The notes under the pieces: generated by a model
Told to the model about the DNA's origin: nothing
Database searches by the model: none
The model's input: only the letters and a program-made list of their open reading frames with translations
Made by a program: the position numbers and the translations under genes
Assembly (NCBI GenBank): GCA_019918135.1
Contig: WBZZ01000821.1
Location: 7,501-71,500, forward strand
Source of the DNA: Paulinella micropora
Taxonomy: Eukaryota; Cercozoa; Imbricatea; Euglyphida; Paulinellidae
DNA: 64,000 nucleotides
Direction: 5' to 3'
Part shown: one piece after another, positions 44,362-54,183 of the stretch
How the letters are laid out: every line of letters starts with the position of its first letter
Position numbering within the stretch: position 1 is the first letter of the stretch

Positions 44362-46044
44362 AACTGTGTGCTACAATGTATTAGGAAAGACTTTCCAAAC
44401 CCAAACAATAGAAAACGAAAACGAGACAGTGTGATACTAGATAGATTTAAGGATATCAAATATGCCACAGCAAAGGACATTGACGAAATGGAAGACTTCA
44501 TCCGATGTAGGATTTATGTATTTGATGGTATGAATATATTATGGCGAGCATCTACTAAGGAATACCCAAAACAGATAATAATCAGATGCAACGATTATCA
44601 CGCCACATTAATACAAGGAAAAAAAAGACATCTGTATCCAACATATTAAATCTATTGAGCTATTATACGATATTAACGAAAACATACCAGAGCCACGGCC
44701 CCAATATGCTACTAACCACGAAGCAAGTAATGTGAAACTATCTACAAACCAATACGAGAACAAGTGGATATCACAGGAAGAACTCAACAATATACAAACC
44801 AAACTTGAATTAGAACATAAGGAGTGTTATTCAATGACAGACCAATCTGGAAACATTGTAGGAATAGTAGATAAAGAAAACAAACTAAACTACAAATGCT
44901 TAGACCGTTTCAAACACGCATCATTCGTTCCTAAAGATACTCCTGCTTGGTCATTACCATCATACTTCAAACAATTATTTATACAGTGTCTCATAGAAAA
45001 ACATAAACCTAAGTTCCATACACAAATTACGGAACCCAACATACTAAGGCACGTGAAATCTGTCAAATACCATTTCATCATATCTTTAAACATCACACCA
45101 AAAACCCCAACAAGATACAGCAGATTGATATGGTAAAAGCTTATACAAATGCTTCGTTAGGTAATCTAGGGGAAATGTCGTCATACTTCAATGAATACCC
45201 GATTGCTCCTCGCAACATAATTAATATAAACCAGGATATGACACAAGAATACTACAACAAACTTAAACCTCTACACGGTTATGCGGTTTTTGATTACGAC
45301 CAGAAGCACCTCACAGTGCCAACATTCTTCAACGGCTACACCACAAAAGGAACACAATGCCAACCCATACCCGCATTGCTATATATGTTTGACCAAGGGG
45401 TTAAGATATTTATTAAGAGGTGCTATCTAGCAGACGACCATTTCAACCCCTTCAAAACCTTCTCAGAACACATATCAAATATACAAGATTATTACTTTGA
45501 TAAGCCTGGCTTTGAACACGACACCTTAGCCAAAGCAACCAACTTACTAGTAGGCTCTCTCAATACTAACATACACCGAACTCAGCAAGTATCTACTATT
45601 TCAAAAACATACAACGAGCGAATACATTTTATGATGAAAGAAAAAGGGTATAGGTTATTGTTCCTGAAACGAGTTAAATACGATAAAAGTGAGTATGCCG
45701 AAATGAAGGACGACCTACTACCAGAGCGAATGATATACACATACCAAGATACAAACCCAACAGACAACATATTTCAAATGTCTCATTTAACTGGCTATGT
45801 GCTAGCATATCAAAAGATAGTTCTTCATAACCAAACGTTAAAGCTTGTAAATACTGGGCGGACTTTGTTATATTCTAATACAGACAGTATCGCATACGAA
45901 GGTGAATATACGAAAACAGGAAAAGAATTTCGCCCTGAGGTTTTAGAACAGGATGAGTTCATAGCACCACAACTTAATATGACTTGTTTCGTTTCCTACA
46001 TAAATGACAAACCACAGATAACATACCAGCGGTTTCAAAGATAA
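44344..46044 (+). pseudogene. polB: Family B DNA polymerase (frameshifted)
   Basis: Three frames (44344-44649, about 44640-45085, 45085-46044) read as one protein with slips near 44630 (an A8 run) and 45085. Motif A is IDMVKAYTN (catalytic Asp at about 45127). A motif-B-like KATNLLVGSLNT follows (about 45533), and motif C is YSNTDSIAYEGE (the DTDS box, about 45873-45908). I see no 3'-5' exonuclease D-x-E motif in the N-terminal part, which begins MAKGEINCVLQCIRKDF. It would replicate the viral genome. The frame runs on into the helicase, so one polyprotein is possible. Protein-primed or cellular-type PolB cannot be decided by eye. Confidence 0.75.
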
Positions 46045-47206
46045 ATTACCATTACAGAAATTCTTAAAAGCACCACATAAACAATATCCAGAGTTCTCCG
46101 CCTTTGAGGATACAGAGCTTCCAGACTATAGCACCAAAGACGAATACAAACCTTTACCAGAACAAGAATTATTACTTATTCACGGCAAAGCTGGAACGGG
46201 TAAATCTGAAATGATTAAATACCTAACTGGTCAGCCATCAAAATACACTAACACCCATTTCAAAGACAAAAAGACCTTATCAACCGCTATGACACATAAT
46301 GCACGCCAAGTTATTAATTCTGAATATACGCTCCAAAAAATACTAACAATGCTATATCATAGACTTCCGCTACCGATACCAGTAGGCGAAGAAGTAATTA
46401 ATCACAGAATAACCATTGATGAAATTTCTATGCTTACTTCTAAGAATTTAGAAAGTCTGGACCATATGCTCAGAAAATACACCAAAATCAACAGACCATT
46501 CGGCGGTGTATCTATCGTCTTATTCGGCCACTTAGCTCAGCTTCCTTGCCCAGACCCAACATCCGAACCATTCCACAAGTCAAAAACTTTCAAGCTATTT
46601 ACAAAAATAAATCTTGATACAAATTATAGACAGGTTAAAGACCTAGTTCTACAATCTGTCTTAAATAAGGTAGAAGACTATTACAAGGTCGGCGGTAATG
46701 AGCTTAGCCAACATAAAGCAAAAGACTGCCTACCTACAATACTAACACTTGAAGAATTAGATGCTGACAATAAGCAAGTTAAGCCACACCCTAAACCGAC
46801 TGACAAAAACCCACCTTTAATATTACACCACTCTAACAACAATGTTAATGAAAGCAATAACAAAATGCTGCAAAATAAACAACTTAAAACAGGTCATCAG
46901 GTCGTGTTTCGTTGTAGTACAAAGGTTGTTCATAACGGCGATATTCATACTATTACTAGAGATACAAAAGAACATATATTCATCACGATTGGTGAAATTG
47001 AGCAGAAATTTGATAGAAAAAAAACGATGCCAGACAAGAAACCGTATGCGGACATCCAGCCGACATTCTCATCCACCATCCACTGCTCACAAGGCCGAAC
47101 AACACCAGTGTGGATAAATCTAGACCTACTGTCAATGAATTTCTTATATGTTGCTTTAAGTCGTGCCACGTGCTTGAACGATATTGGATTATCAAATGAA
47201 TTATGA
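46024..47206 (+). CDS. SF1 helicase, Pif1/RecD-like, possibly fused to PolB
   Basis: In the frame entered at about 46024 (GFKDKLPLQKF), helicase motifs appear in order: Walker A HGKAGTGKS (about 46180-46206), a motif Ia-like stretch with THNARQ, Walker B ITIDEISML (about 46410), motif III FGHLAQLP, motif IV DTNYRQ, motif V STIHCSQGRT and motif VI LYVALSRAT, ending DIGLSNEL. This is the SF1B/Pif1-RecD pattern of ATP-driven DNA unwinding. There is no separate start codon between polymerase and Walker A in this frame, so the two are either one protein split by an indel at about 46030 or adjacent overlapping genes. Confidence 0.85.
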
Positions 47207-47209
47207 AAG

Positions 47210-47898
47210 TCATAAATAAATTTTTTTGGCTCCTTTACCTTTGAAGCTTCTAATAGTATGAACGCCCCTCGTCGGCTTCACTAACTTCGTATTTACAGCC
47301 GTAGCCCCTAACAATGATACGGGGTCTAATGCGGTTCGGTAGTTCGTGGTCAGCTTCGCAGTCTTTGCCCTTTTACCTTTTGGATTTACTCTTGTAGCTA
47401 CTCGGTCAATCACTCCTTCAATGAGGTCCTTAGTGCTACTGCCTTTATTGTATGTCGTCGCCTTTACACCAGTTTGTCGGCTTAAATCTTTTGCTATCGT
47501 GCCGCCTAACGAATGACCTGTCAGCTCTACATTATCCTTACCATATTTTTTATCACTTCATTAACCAGCTTCTGCTCTTCTTTATATCTCGGGGTCTTTT
47601 TTAATACTCCCTTTACTAATGCGACATCTGTGAGTAAGTCTCGCTTATCCGCACTTCCTCTGAATGCTACAATCGCCTTACCATCCTTTTCATACACCGT
47701 TGATTTCTCTTTGCTGGCGACTGGTTTCCATCCGTCAGCACCCTTTCTCTCTGACGAAGACAAATATACATCCTCAGATAACTCAGCACTGCCTCCTTTT
47801 TGTTTCCTGTATGCCTTACCAGCTTTTTTCAATGCCTCCCCATAACTTATATTATGCTTAGCAGAGTAAGCCTTTACGAATTTAATCCACTCACTCAT
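47210..47898 (-). pseudogene. Class 3 lipase-like hydrolase (frameshifted)
   Basis: The ATG at 47898 opens a basic N-terminus with KQKGGSAEL, then IVAFRGSADKRDLLTDVALV (the FRG(T/S)...D block of class 3 lipases). A slip near 47545 (T6 run) leads to VELTGHSLGGTIAKDLS, with the GxSxG nucleophile elbow, and a C-terminal part with LDPVSLLG. Such lipases or phospholipases occur in PLVs and are thought to help release or membrane passage. The stop at 47210 is 4 bp from the helicase stop, tail to tail. Confidence 0.75.
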
Positions 47899-47965
47899 CG
47901 CACCTTTCCTATATTAATTATTTAATTTTTTTATTTTTTATACTCCATACTATATACACCCTACT

Positions 47966-48241
47966 ATGTCCACTCTCACGAGACTGTGCGAGAAGTTCCA
48001 AAAACTTTCCAATGGAGGCGGAAAAAAATCCTTTTCGTTGGAAGATGTTCAAAAGGTAATCCACGACGAAATAAAAGCGATTGAAGAAATGAGAAATGCT
48101 CAACCAAACGTGTTTCATTTCGGGAAATACAAGGGCAAAAAAATGGAAGACATCGCAAAGATTGATAAGCCATACATAGAATGGTTGGTTCGTCAACCTT
48201 GGGTCCAAAATAAAGATGAATTGAAAAAGTATTTACCGTAG
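47966..48241 (+). CDS. ExoX C-terminal-like small protein
   Basis: 91 residues. The helical N-terminus is followed by FHFGKYKGKKMEDIAKIDKPYIEWLVRQP, read in two blocks: the 'f.fGK(y/h)kGk...eia..dp.Yl.Wl' motif found at the C-terminus of exodeoxyribonuclease X-like proteins and as stand-alone small viral proteins. No exonuclease DEDD residues are present, so it is probably a DNA-binding or partner module. It ends overlapping the stop of the convergent DUF3223-like gene. Confidence 0.65.
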   Translation: MSTLTRLCEKFQKLSNGGGKKSFSLEDVQKVIHDEIKAIEEMRNAQPNVFHFGKYKGKKMEDIAKIDKPYIEWLVRQPWVQNKDELKKYLP

Positions 48242-48851
48242 GAGATACATTTTACCTCTAATATTGATTTCTTTTTTTATAATTCGCAGTATTGCTTTCT
48301 GTTTGTGAAAGTCGCTAAACTTGGTGAAGTGCGGAAGGTTGTCTTCAACTTCTACTTCTCTATTAACTTCAAGGTATTGTTGAAGTATATCTTTGAATTG
48401 TATGATGTCAAAGTGGTGGTCTACGTGGACATCAACCCGCTCATATATATCACCACTTATTTCGCATATATAACGAGGTTCTACGAATACATCAATAGCA
48501 ACGATGTCAAGATATTTGCGGTCTTATTGTATTCCTGCTCGCTTCTTTTATCACTCTCGCCATTTTTTTAAATTTGCTAAGCCCTATGAGGTCGACACAA
48601 CAATTCCACGAAAACGGCTTACCATTTACACGAAAGTGTTTTCTCCCAGTCGTGATATTACTTTCAACATCAAAGATGCTATCTTTTAGACAAGGGTGAT
48701 GGGTTATTAGGTCTCGCACGAAATTGCTATCTTCTGGGTTCAGTCCTTCTCCATCGTTACATTTGTTTATCATTCTTCTTATGTAGGATTTGATAGATGC
48801 TTTCGTTAGAAACCGCCTACCTCCTACAACAAACAACTTACGACTATACAT
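48233..48851 (-). pseudogene. DUF3223/HNH-like protein (frameshifted)
   Basis: The first frame (48851 to about 48510) starts MYSRKLFVVGGRRFLTK with SIKSYIRRMINKC and LITHHPCLKD, matching the DUF3223 layout (a helix with ..yvr.ll......, then 'f...ll..HP'). A slip near 48515 continues to about 48233 with ICEISGDIYERVDVHVDHH, then FKDILQQYL, resembling the HNH-like Cys...His-Asp-His end of such proteins. It may be a nuclease or DNA-binding factor. It is convergent with the ExoX-C-like gene. Confidence 0.6.
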
Positions 48852-48893
48852 ATTAGTATATTATTATATTAGAAAAAATTATTACAAAAATAA

Positions 48894-50160
48894 TTATATA
48901 TTCACAACGATAACACTCACATTTCCTCCATTATTAACAGTAGCGACAGACTTTTGTAAAAATGTTAGATTTTCACCAGGAGAGAGTTGTATGTCGTAAG
49001 TTCTAAGGTCAATAAGCTGGCTTGAAGTAGCATTAACATAAAGTTTAAGAATGACATCCGTTATAGTGGCACCACCAATGCCAGTCGCAGCGGTGTCCTT
49101 TCATACGATTGAAGTTTTGGTATCAATATCCGCAAAGTTCTCGCCAGTAAGTGCTCCAGTTGTTTTCACAATCCGCACTATATTAACTTTGCTGTCTTCG
49201 TTTGATATGCTCACGAGAGATGGATAAACAATTGAATAATTGGTAACACCATTAAAAGTTGTTTTATTTTTTATGCTAATAATAGGACTTTCAGTGGTGC
49301 TCGCTGGCTCACTTCCTTCCGCTTCGTTTGATATGCTTGAATTAATAGTGTTAGTACCCTCAATAAACATACTACAACTGGCTGTTTTTAATGTTTGATC
49401 AGCATTACCAGTTCCATAATTTCTGATGCAAGCCGAAAAAGGTAGGGTTGTATTTGAAAGACTAACTCCCACATTCGCATTCGCATACCTAATTGTATGA
49501 ACCAGCTGAAATTCTCCACTTGATGGATTTTCTATGTAGAACCTTATAGCACCAAAGCCAAGATATTGAAATTTAATCTGGAATACACCCTTTAGTCCAA
49601 TCTATGATAGGCATAATTTTAGTACCATCACAAGGGTCATCCCAGGTCGCTTGGGGAATAAGTGTCGGAACGCCTCCTTTAACACTGGCAATATTCATAC
49701 CAGTCGCTTTTATTTTGTAAAAATAGAAGCCATTAGTAAAATCACTTTCACCTATGCCGATATATGAATTGTATTCTTTCGTTTCATCAGTATTCCATAA
49801 AGCAGTAAAGCGTGTTAGAACTCCCATACCTGTTCTGTATTTAATTCTTTTTTTACTCGTCAATACAGCATTCGCGGTCGTCTTCACATCTGTTTTAAGT
49901 TCGGCCATATTAGCATTAAATGAAATGGTAGCATCAGTTTGAGCTAATGTCCATATTCGTGTATTGATAGTGTATGGGAAAATCTCTTGTAATACTGGTG
50001 TTAATTGACCGACCAATGCTTCGCCGAAAGCGGTTTTCATACTATTGGTTTCAACATTGCCGTCATATCCGACTTTGACATTTATGAAGTCTCCGTCAGG
50101 GTCTTGTGCTATCAAATTTCGTTGGTGGCTCTTTGTAGGTGCTTTTTTTTCAAAAAACCA
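48894..50160 (-). pseudogene. Virion structural protein with phage-like beta domain
   Basis: The N-terminal part (about 50160-49573; RNLIAQDPDGDFINVKV) lacks a clear ATG, probably because of a slip in the T/A-runs at 50135-50155. A frame change near 49575 leads to YLGFGAIRFYIENPSSGEF, VHTIRYANANVG and a SMFIEG-type end, a beta-rich pattern recurrent in phage and PLV surface proteins. An in-frame TGA at 49101 is followed by a coherent continuation to 48896 (ITDVILKLYVNATS, then LSPGENLTFLQ). It is probably an outer capsid or spike component. It lies next to the capsid gene in the same orientation. Confidence 0.55.
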
Positions 50161-50303
50161 CCTACGACCTCAAAAAACTATTTTTCAAAAGTGCGGAGTT
50201 GTATATTCTAAGAAAAAAATAAATCTAAATTTTTTTTATTAATTTTTTTGGTGAAGGTTCATTAATTTCTGGTAATGGTGCCATTCTTAACATTTACTTT
50301 TTG

Positions 50304-51788
50304 CTAAGTTACGACAAATGTGTAATGATTGGCCGCAATATTCGCAGTGGTAGCAATAAACTCCCATCGTCGCTCGGTGTCTAGACTTAATCCGCTGATT
50401 TCGTTTTGGTCCTTGCTCCACAGTGGGCGGGTATTGTCAAAGCTATCGCACCAAACCCAGTTGTATTGATAAACATTGCTATTCATCAAAGAAGAGCCTT
50501 CCAACTTCGGTTTAAGATACATATAGTCTTCTAGTTTTCCAGTTTGACAATCAACATTGAATTCTTGAAGTCGTGCTCCGTCTAGTGTGGTATAAAAAGT
50601 TTGGACCTTAGAACCGAGCAGGTTGCTATTGTCATAAGCAGTGTTCTTATTTTCGGTTGTGTTGAAAACAGAGTGATAAATTTTCTTAATTCGCCGTCCG
50701 TGGCCTCTGTCAAATCTAAGTATAACATTTTGAGAAGTTGAAGCTACTTCGACAGTGTTTTTATACAAATAAGAATAATTAATGTTGAAGCTCATACCTT
50801 CGGGGCTCATAATCTTCTGTTGAATTGATTGAACGACATCCAGGTTAGTCTCGACAGCTAAGAACAGGCTGAGATTAGTAATAGTAACATTTGAATCAGC
50901 TACCGCGACCGCACCTCCACTAGTAGAAAGAGCATCATTGTTATAATAAAAGATTTTGGGTGTCTGTTGCCAAACAATCCGCAAAGTCAAAATTTCTGGA
51001 AACATAATAGTTTTATCCAGAGCGAAAATAGTATTGTAAAGCATTCCAAGATTAATCTTAACATTAACACTCGGGCTGGCATTATTAACAGTACCAGCTG
51101 AGAAATACTTAGCCTCATTAAAAGCAACATTAACGAACTTACTCGTGCCAGTCTCATTCGCAATAAGGGCATCATCGTGTCGGCGGGCATTTGTGGAGGG
51201 TTGTGCCATCCAAGCCTTTAATGCGGCCTGAACCTGAGCCTTAGCAACATCAATACCCGTATCAATTTGTCCCGCCGCATTTCCTGCTATTGCCGAAGCG
51301 GTCAATGCTGTTTGTAATGCGGCCAACCTTGTAGCATCGCTAGCGGGTTGAAATGTAGTTGTAGCATTACACTTTTGAAGCATACAACCAGCTCCACTTC
51401 CATTATCGTGATTTTCCAAAGCAAGTAAATCATCGATGGAGGTTTCGGGTTTCCAAATCATCTTAGTGATATTTCCGACTTCATTAATGTCGCACAGATA
51501 AACACCACCTCTCGTAATCAATTGTATCTGCCTAATTGGGGCCAGGCAATCCATAAAGCATTTATTGTAGTTTGCCGCCTTCGCATCTGGAGCATAATTA
51601 AAACTCAAAACAGAGCGAGCTAAGTTAAACGGACGGCTGATAAGGTCAAAGTTGCTTTCCTGTCCTCCTGCGGTAGACACAGTGATATTAATAGAACCCT
51701 CACGAGGGGTAAGCTTATTCAATCGATAAGAAGCACTGATGTAGTCAGTCCTGCTGAAATCTAGTTCGCCTCCGTGTTGTGTGGGCAT
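50304..51788 (-). CDS. MCP: Major capsid protein (double jelly-roll, PLV type)
   Basis: 494 residues, intact, ATG at 51788. It begins MPTQHGGELDFSRTDY. Landmarks seen in PLV capsid proteins include FNLARSVLSFNYAP, APIRQIQLITRGGVYLCDI, a Thr/Ala-rich inter-barrel loop (about residues 150-215), FALDKTIMFPEILTLRIVW and a beta-rich C-terminus with AEY/GSSLMNSNVYQYNW-type strands. Length and pattern fit a protein with two vertical jelly rolls forming trimeric capsomers. It is the largest uninterrupted viral gene here. That it stays open while neighbours are broken speaks for recent integration or ongoing constraint. Confidence 0.75.
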   Translation of the reverse strand: MPTQHGGELDFSRTDYISASYRLNKLTPREGSINITVSTAGGQESNFDLISRPFNLARSVLSFNYAPDAKAANYNKCFMDCLAPIRQIQLITRGGVYLCDINEVGNITKMIWKPETSIDDLLALENHDNGSGAGCMLQKCNATTTFQPASDATRLAALQTALTASAIAGNAAGQIDTGIDVAKAQVQAALKAWMAQPSTNARRHDDALIANETGTSKFVNVAFNEAKYFSAGTVNNASPSVNVKINLGMLYNTIFALDKTIMFPEILTLRIVWQQTPKIFYYNNDALSTSGGAVAVADSNVTITNLSLFLAVETNLDVVQSIQQKIMSPEGMSFNINYSYLYKNTVEVASTSQNVILRFDRGHGRRIKKIYHSVFNTTENKNTAYDNSNLLGSKVQTFYTTLDGARLQEFNVDCQTGKLEDYMYLKPKLEGSSLMNSNVYQYNWVWCDSFDNTRPLWSKDQNEISGLSLDTERRWEFIATTANIAANHYTFVVT

Positions 51789-51940
51789 TTTTGTTTTTGC
51801 AGAGACTTCGCCTCCGCACCTCCAAGTTTTTGGTGAAGCTTTTTTTCAAAAGGTCCTATATTGTAATATGAGAAAAAAATAAATAAATAATTCAAAAATA
51901 CATTACTAATCTCCTGCGGGGTTATAGGGGGAGCAGGCCC

Positions 51941-52755
51941 CTATCTAGATTTCAACAAATTAAAAAATGATGTAAATAAATTAAAATAATTCGTCTCGCG
52001 ATAAATCAACAATGTCATAACAATTCCTAACCCATTGAGATTAACTGGTTGGTCGTTTTCGTCGGTCAAGTAAAACCGATACACATTGCTTGAACTAGTA
52101 GATAGCCGTTTGCCGTATTCACTACCCGAGCCGTCGTAGATAACAGAGCTGAACGGAATTTCACTCGCTGTGTGTATTTCTTGGAGCACATGGTTATCAC
52201 CCTCGCCAACTAGGTCGCTTTGTAGATACAAGGTTTTTTTCACCTGTCAATATTATGACATTTGGAGACCTAATGGTATTATTAGCGAAGAAATATGTTG
52301 AGCCACGGTCAAAACCCATTACTTCGTGAATACGTGTTTCGGTGTCAAATATAAACCGCGGTTGGATGTTAATGGGATTATTCGCTACGGTAAGCAATAA
52401 CTTGCCGTCTTCGGGGTCGGTGTTTGTATTATCGCTCGTGACTGTGTATGTGTAGTCGTTGGGACTGTCTGCGGTTAGCACCTCGGCCAGCTTATTTTTT
52501 AAGTTGTTCATTGTGTAGTTTCCCTCGGGTATCGTAATGAGTGCCTCATATCCGTTTTCACTCGAGTAAAAGTGTTATAAGGACTTGCCACAGAGTAATA
52601 CGATTTCGGCACATACATATGTAAAATTTTACAATGTGTCGGATTATCTAGCGATTTCATATCAATGGAGTGAGTGAAATCACTGTCTGTGCCATTTATC
52701 CTATTTTTGCTGTTGACATGTAAATGTTGGAGCTCCTGCCTCCGCGATACTCCAT
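51941..52755 (-). pseudogene. Virion protein, possible penton/minor capsid (frameshifted)
   Basis: Four frame segments read as one protein from an ATG at about 52745 (MEYRGGRSSNIYM): NSKNRINGTDSDFTHSID, then VPKSYYSVASPYNTFTRV, then ENGYEALITIPEGNYTMNN, then DYTYTVTSDN, and after a slip near 52235 KTLYLQSDLV and VYRFYLTDENDQPVNLNG. The 'PKSYY...NTF....ITIPeGNYt' and 'F.LTDe...PvnlnG' blocks recur in virion proteins of small eukaryotic dsDNA viruses, where they are linked to penton or vertex proteins. I recognise the pattern but cannot verify the assignment. Three indels break it. Confidence 0.55.
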
Positions 52756-52762
52756 TGCTGTA

Positions 52763-53431
52763 TTATGCAAATAATTTTCGGATATCTTCAAAATTATATA
52801 AACTATTAATGTGATTTTGTGTTTTATTATGTCTATTTCTTTTACAAATAGTCAATTCAACACCACACTCACAAATGTATTTTCTTTGTTGTCTCTCTTT
52901 TTCTTTACCTTTATTTTTACATCTATATTTTTTGTCATACTCACTTTTTTCTTTTTTATGTTCTAAATAATATTTCTTTTGTTTTTCACATAACTCGGTT
53001 CTTCTTTGTTCTTTGAAATATTGGAAAAAATAATTACTATAAAGAACTATTATAGTTTTATTTTCTTGGTAGTATTCTACCTTTTCCCTTCCCGCAATAT
53101 GTCTATTCACACAATCTAGGTTTCTAATATGATTACCTTCTTGTTTAAGTAATTCCATTTTATTACCACACGGAAATAATTCAACTAATTCAATGTAGGC
53201 ATCGTCATATTTAATAATTTCAAAAGACGATGTATATTTTGACTTTCCATTCTTCCAACTTTTATAATTTATTCTATGCTTAGCAATTCTCTGTGCTAAT
53301 GTTTGAGTTGCTGAACCAATATAAATTTCGTCTGTCTGGTGAGACCTGATTGAATAAATCTTTCCTTGTTTGTAGTCGGGCATATTCTTTTGTATTCTTT
53401 TATATTCTTTTTTCTTTAATACATAATTCAT
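52763..53431 (-). CDS. GIY-YIG endonuclease
   Basis: 222 residues. The GIY-YIG catalytic core lies at about residues 23-100: GKIYSIRSHQTDEIYIGSA (GIY as KIY, YIG present), then LAQRIAKHRINY (conserved Arg), and a Glu in the KMELLKQEGNHIR segment (family pattern '..L...E...I'). The C-terminal half is Lys/Glu-rich and ends with a CECGVELTICKRNRH...H zinc-finger-like motif. Similar nucleases are common in giant viruses and PLVs, sometimes as homing enzymes. The start overlaps the protease stop as ATGA, indicating tight co-transcription. Confidence 0.8.
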   Translation of the reverse strand: MNYVLKKKEYKRIQKNMPDYKQGKIYSIRSHQTDEIYIGSATQTLAQRIAKHRINYKSWKNGKSKYTSSFEIIKYDDAYIELVELFPCGNKMELLKQEGNHIRNLDCVNRHIAGREKVEYYQENKTIIVLYSNYFFQYFKEQRRTELCEKQKKYYLEHKKEKSEYDKKYRCKNKGKEKERQQRKYICECGVELTICKRNRHNKTQNHINSLYNFEDIRKLFA

Positions 53432-54159
53432 ATATATGTGTCAAAGCCATACCCATTCTGTGTTTTCAGATCCTCAGCTTCTTTTTCCTTCAAATCAGTC
53501 CATCCGCTGGCGAATTTAAACCTGTTACCTTTCGCTCTTTCTAATAAAAACCTAATACTATGCCACCCGCAGGTTGTGCTTGTATTGCTTTGGTTTTTAA
53601 CCTGATTAACCTTCATAAGCAGATAAGTACTCGGCTTACTCTTGTCTATAAGTTGTTTCATTTGGTGTAGAAATATCTCGGTTGGTTTATACAGTGCGAG
53701 CGGGTCATATATCTCTATACTTCTATCGCCGTCTAATGAGCAGTAAACAGCAATCCAATGTGAGCCTGGTTGACTGGACTTATCCAAGTTCATAATAAAG
53801 CCATACTTCTTTCTTTTTTCTGGTTTCAGTTTGTTTATTTTATCGCTGGCTACGGTCCCCAAATACCATTCGTTCTTTTTCATAATGTTGTCTATTTTGT
53901 CTGTCATTAAACCTCTGCCTGCCCCCGCTTGCTCCACATCTACTGCTCCATCTACTTCTGGCTGTTGAACTTCTGACGGCTGAACTTCTGGCGGTTTAAC
54001 TTCTGGTGTCTGAACTTCTGGCGGTTGAACTTCTGGCATATTTTCTGGCGGTTGAACTTCTGGTAATTCAATACCGAGATGATTCGAAACTTGATTTTTA
54101 ATATTTGGGTCGATTCTCATTTCAGTTACTAAGTTATTTACATGTTCCTTCTTCTTCAT
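53428..54159 (-). CDS. Adenain-like cysteine protease (virion maturation)
   Basis: 243 residues. A Pro/Glu/Val-rich repeat (PPEVQ-type units, about residues 35-70) precedes the C48/Ulp1-adenain fold: GSHWIAVYC with the catalytic His, IEIYDPL with the Asp, a conserved Gln/Asn region (KVNQVKNQSNTS) and TTCGWHSIRFLL with the Cys nucleophile. It would cleave precursor capsid proteins after GG-type sites during assembly. Intact, with ATG at 54159. The N-terminal proline-rich extension is longer than in classical adenain. Confidence 0.85.
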   Translation of the reverse strand: MKKKEHVNNLVTEMRIDPNIKNQVSNHLGIELPEVQPPENMPEVQPPEVQTPEVKPPEVQPSEVQQPEVDGAVDVEQAGAGRGLMTDKIDNIMKKNEWYLGTVASDKINKLKPEKRKKYGFIMNLDKSSQPGSHWIAVYCSLDGDRSIEIYDPLALYKPTEIFLHQMKQLIDKSKPSTYLLMKVNQVKNQSNTSTTCGWHSIRFLLERAKGNRFKFASGWTDLKEKEAEDLKTQNGYGFDTYI

Positions 54160-54183
54160 TTTTTTCCTGTATTTACCCTTTTT

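Noticed and set aside
47966..48241. Full exodeoxyribonuclease X
   Set aside because: Only the C-terminal FGK-type module is present; the DEDD nuclease core is missing.
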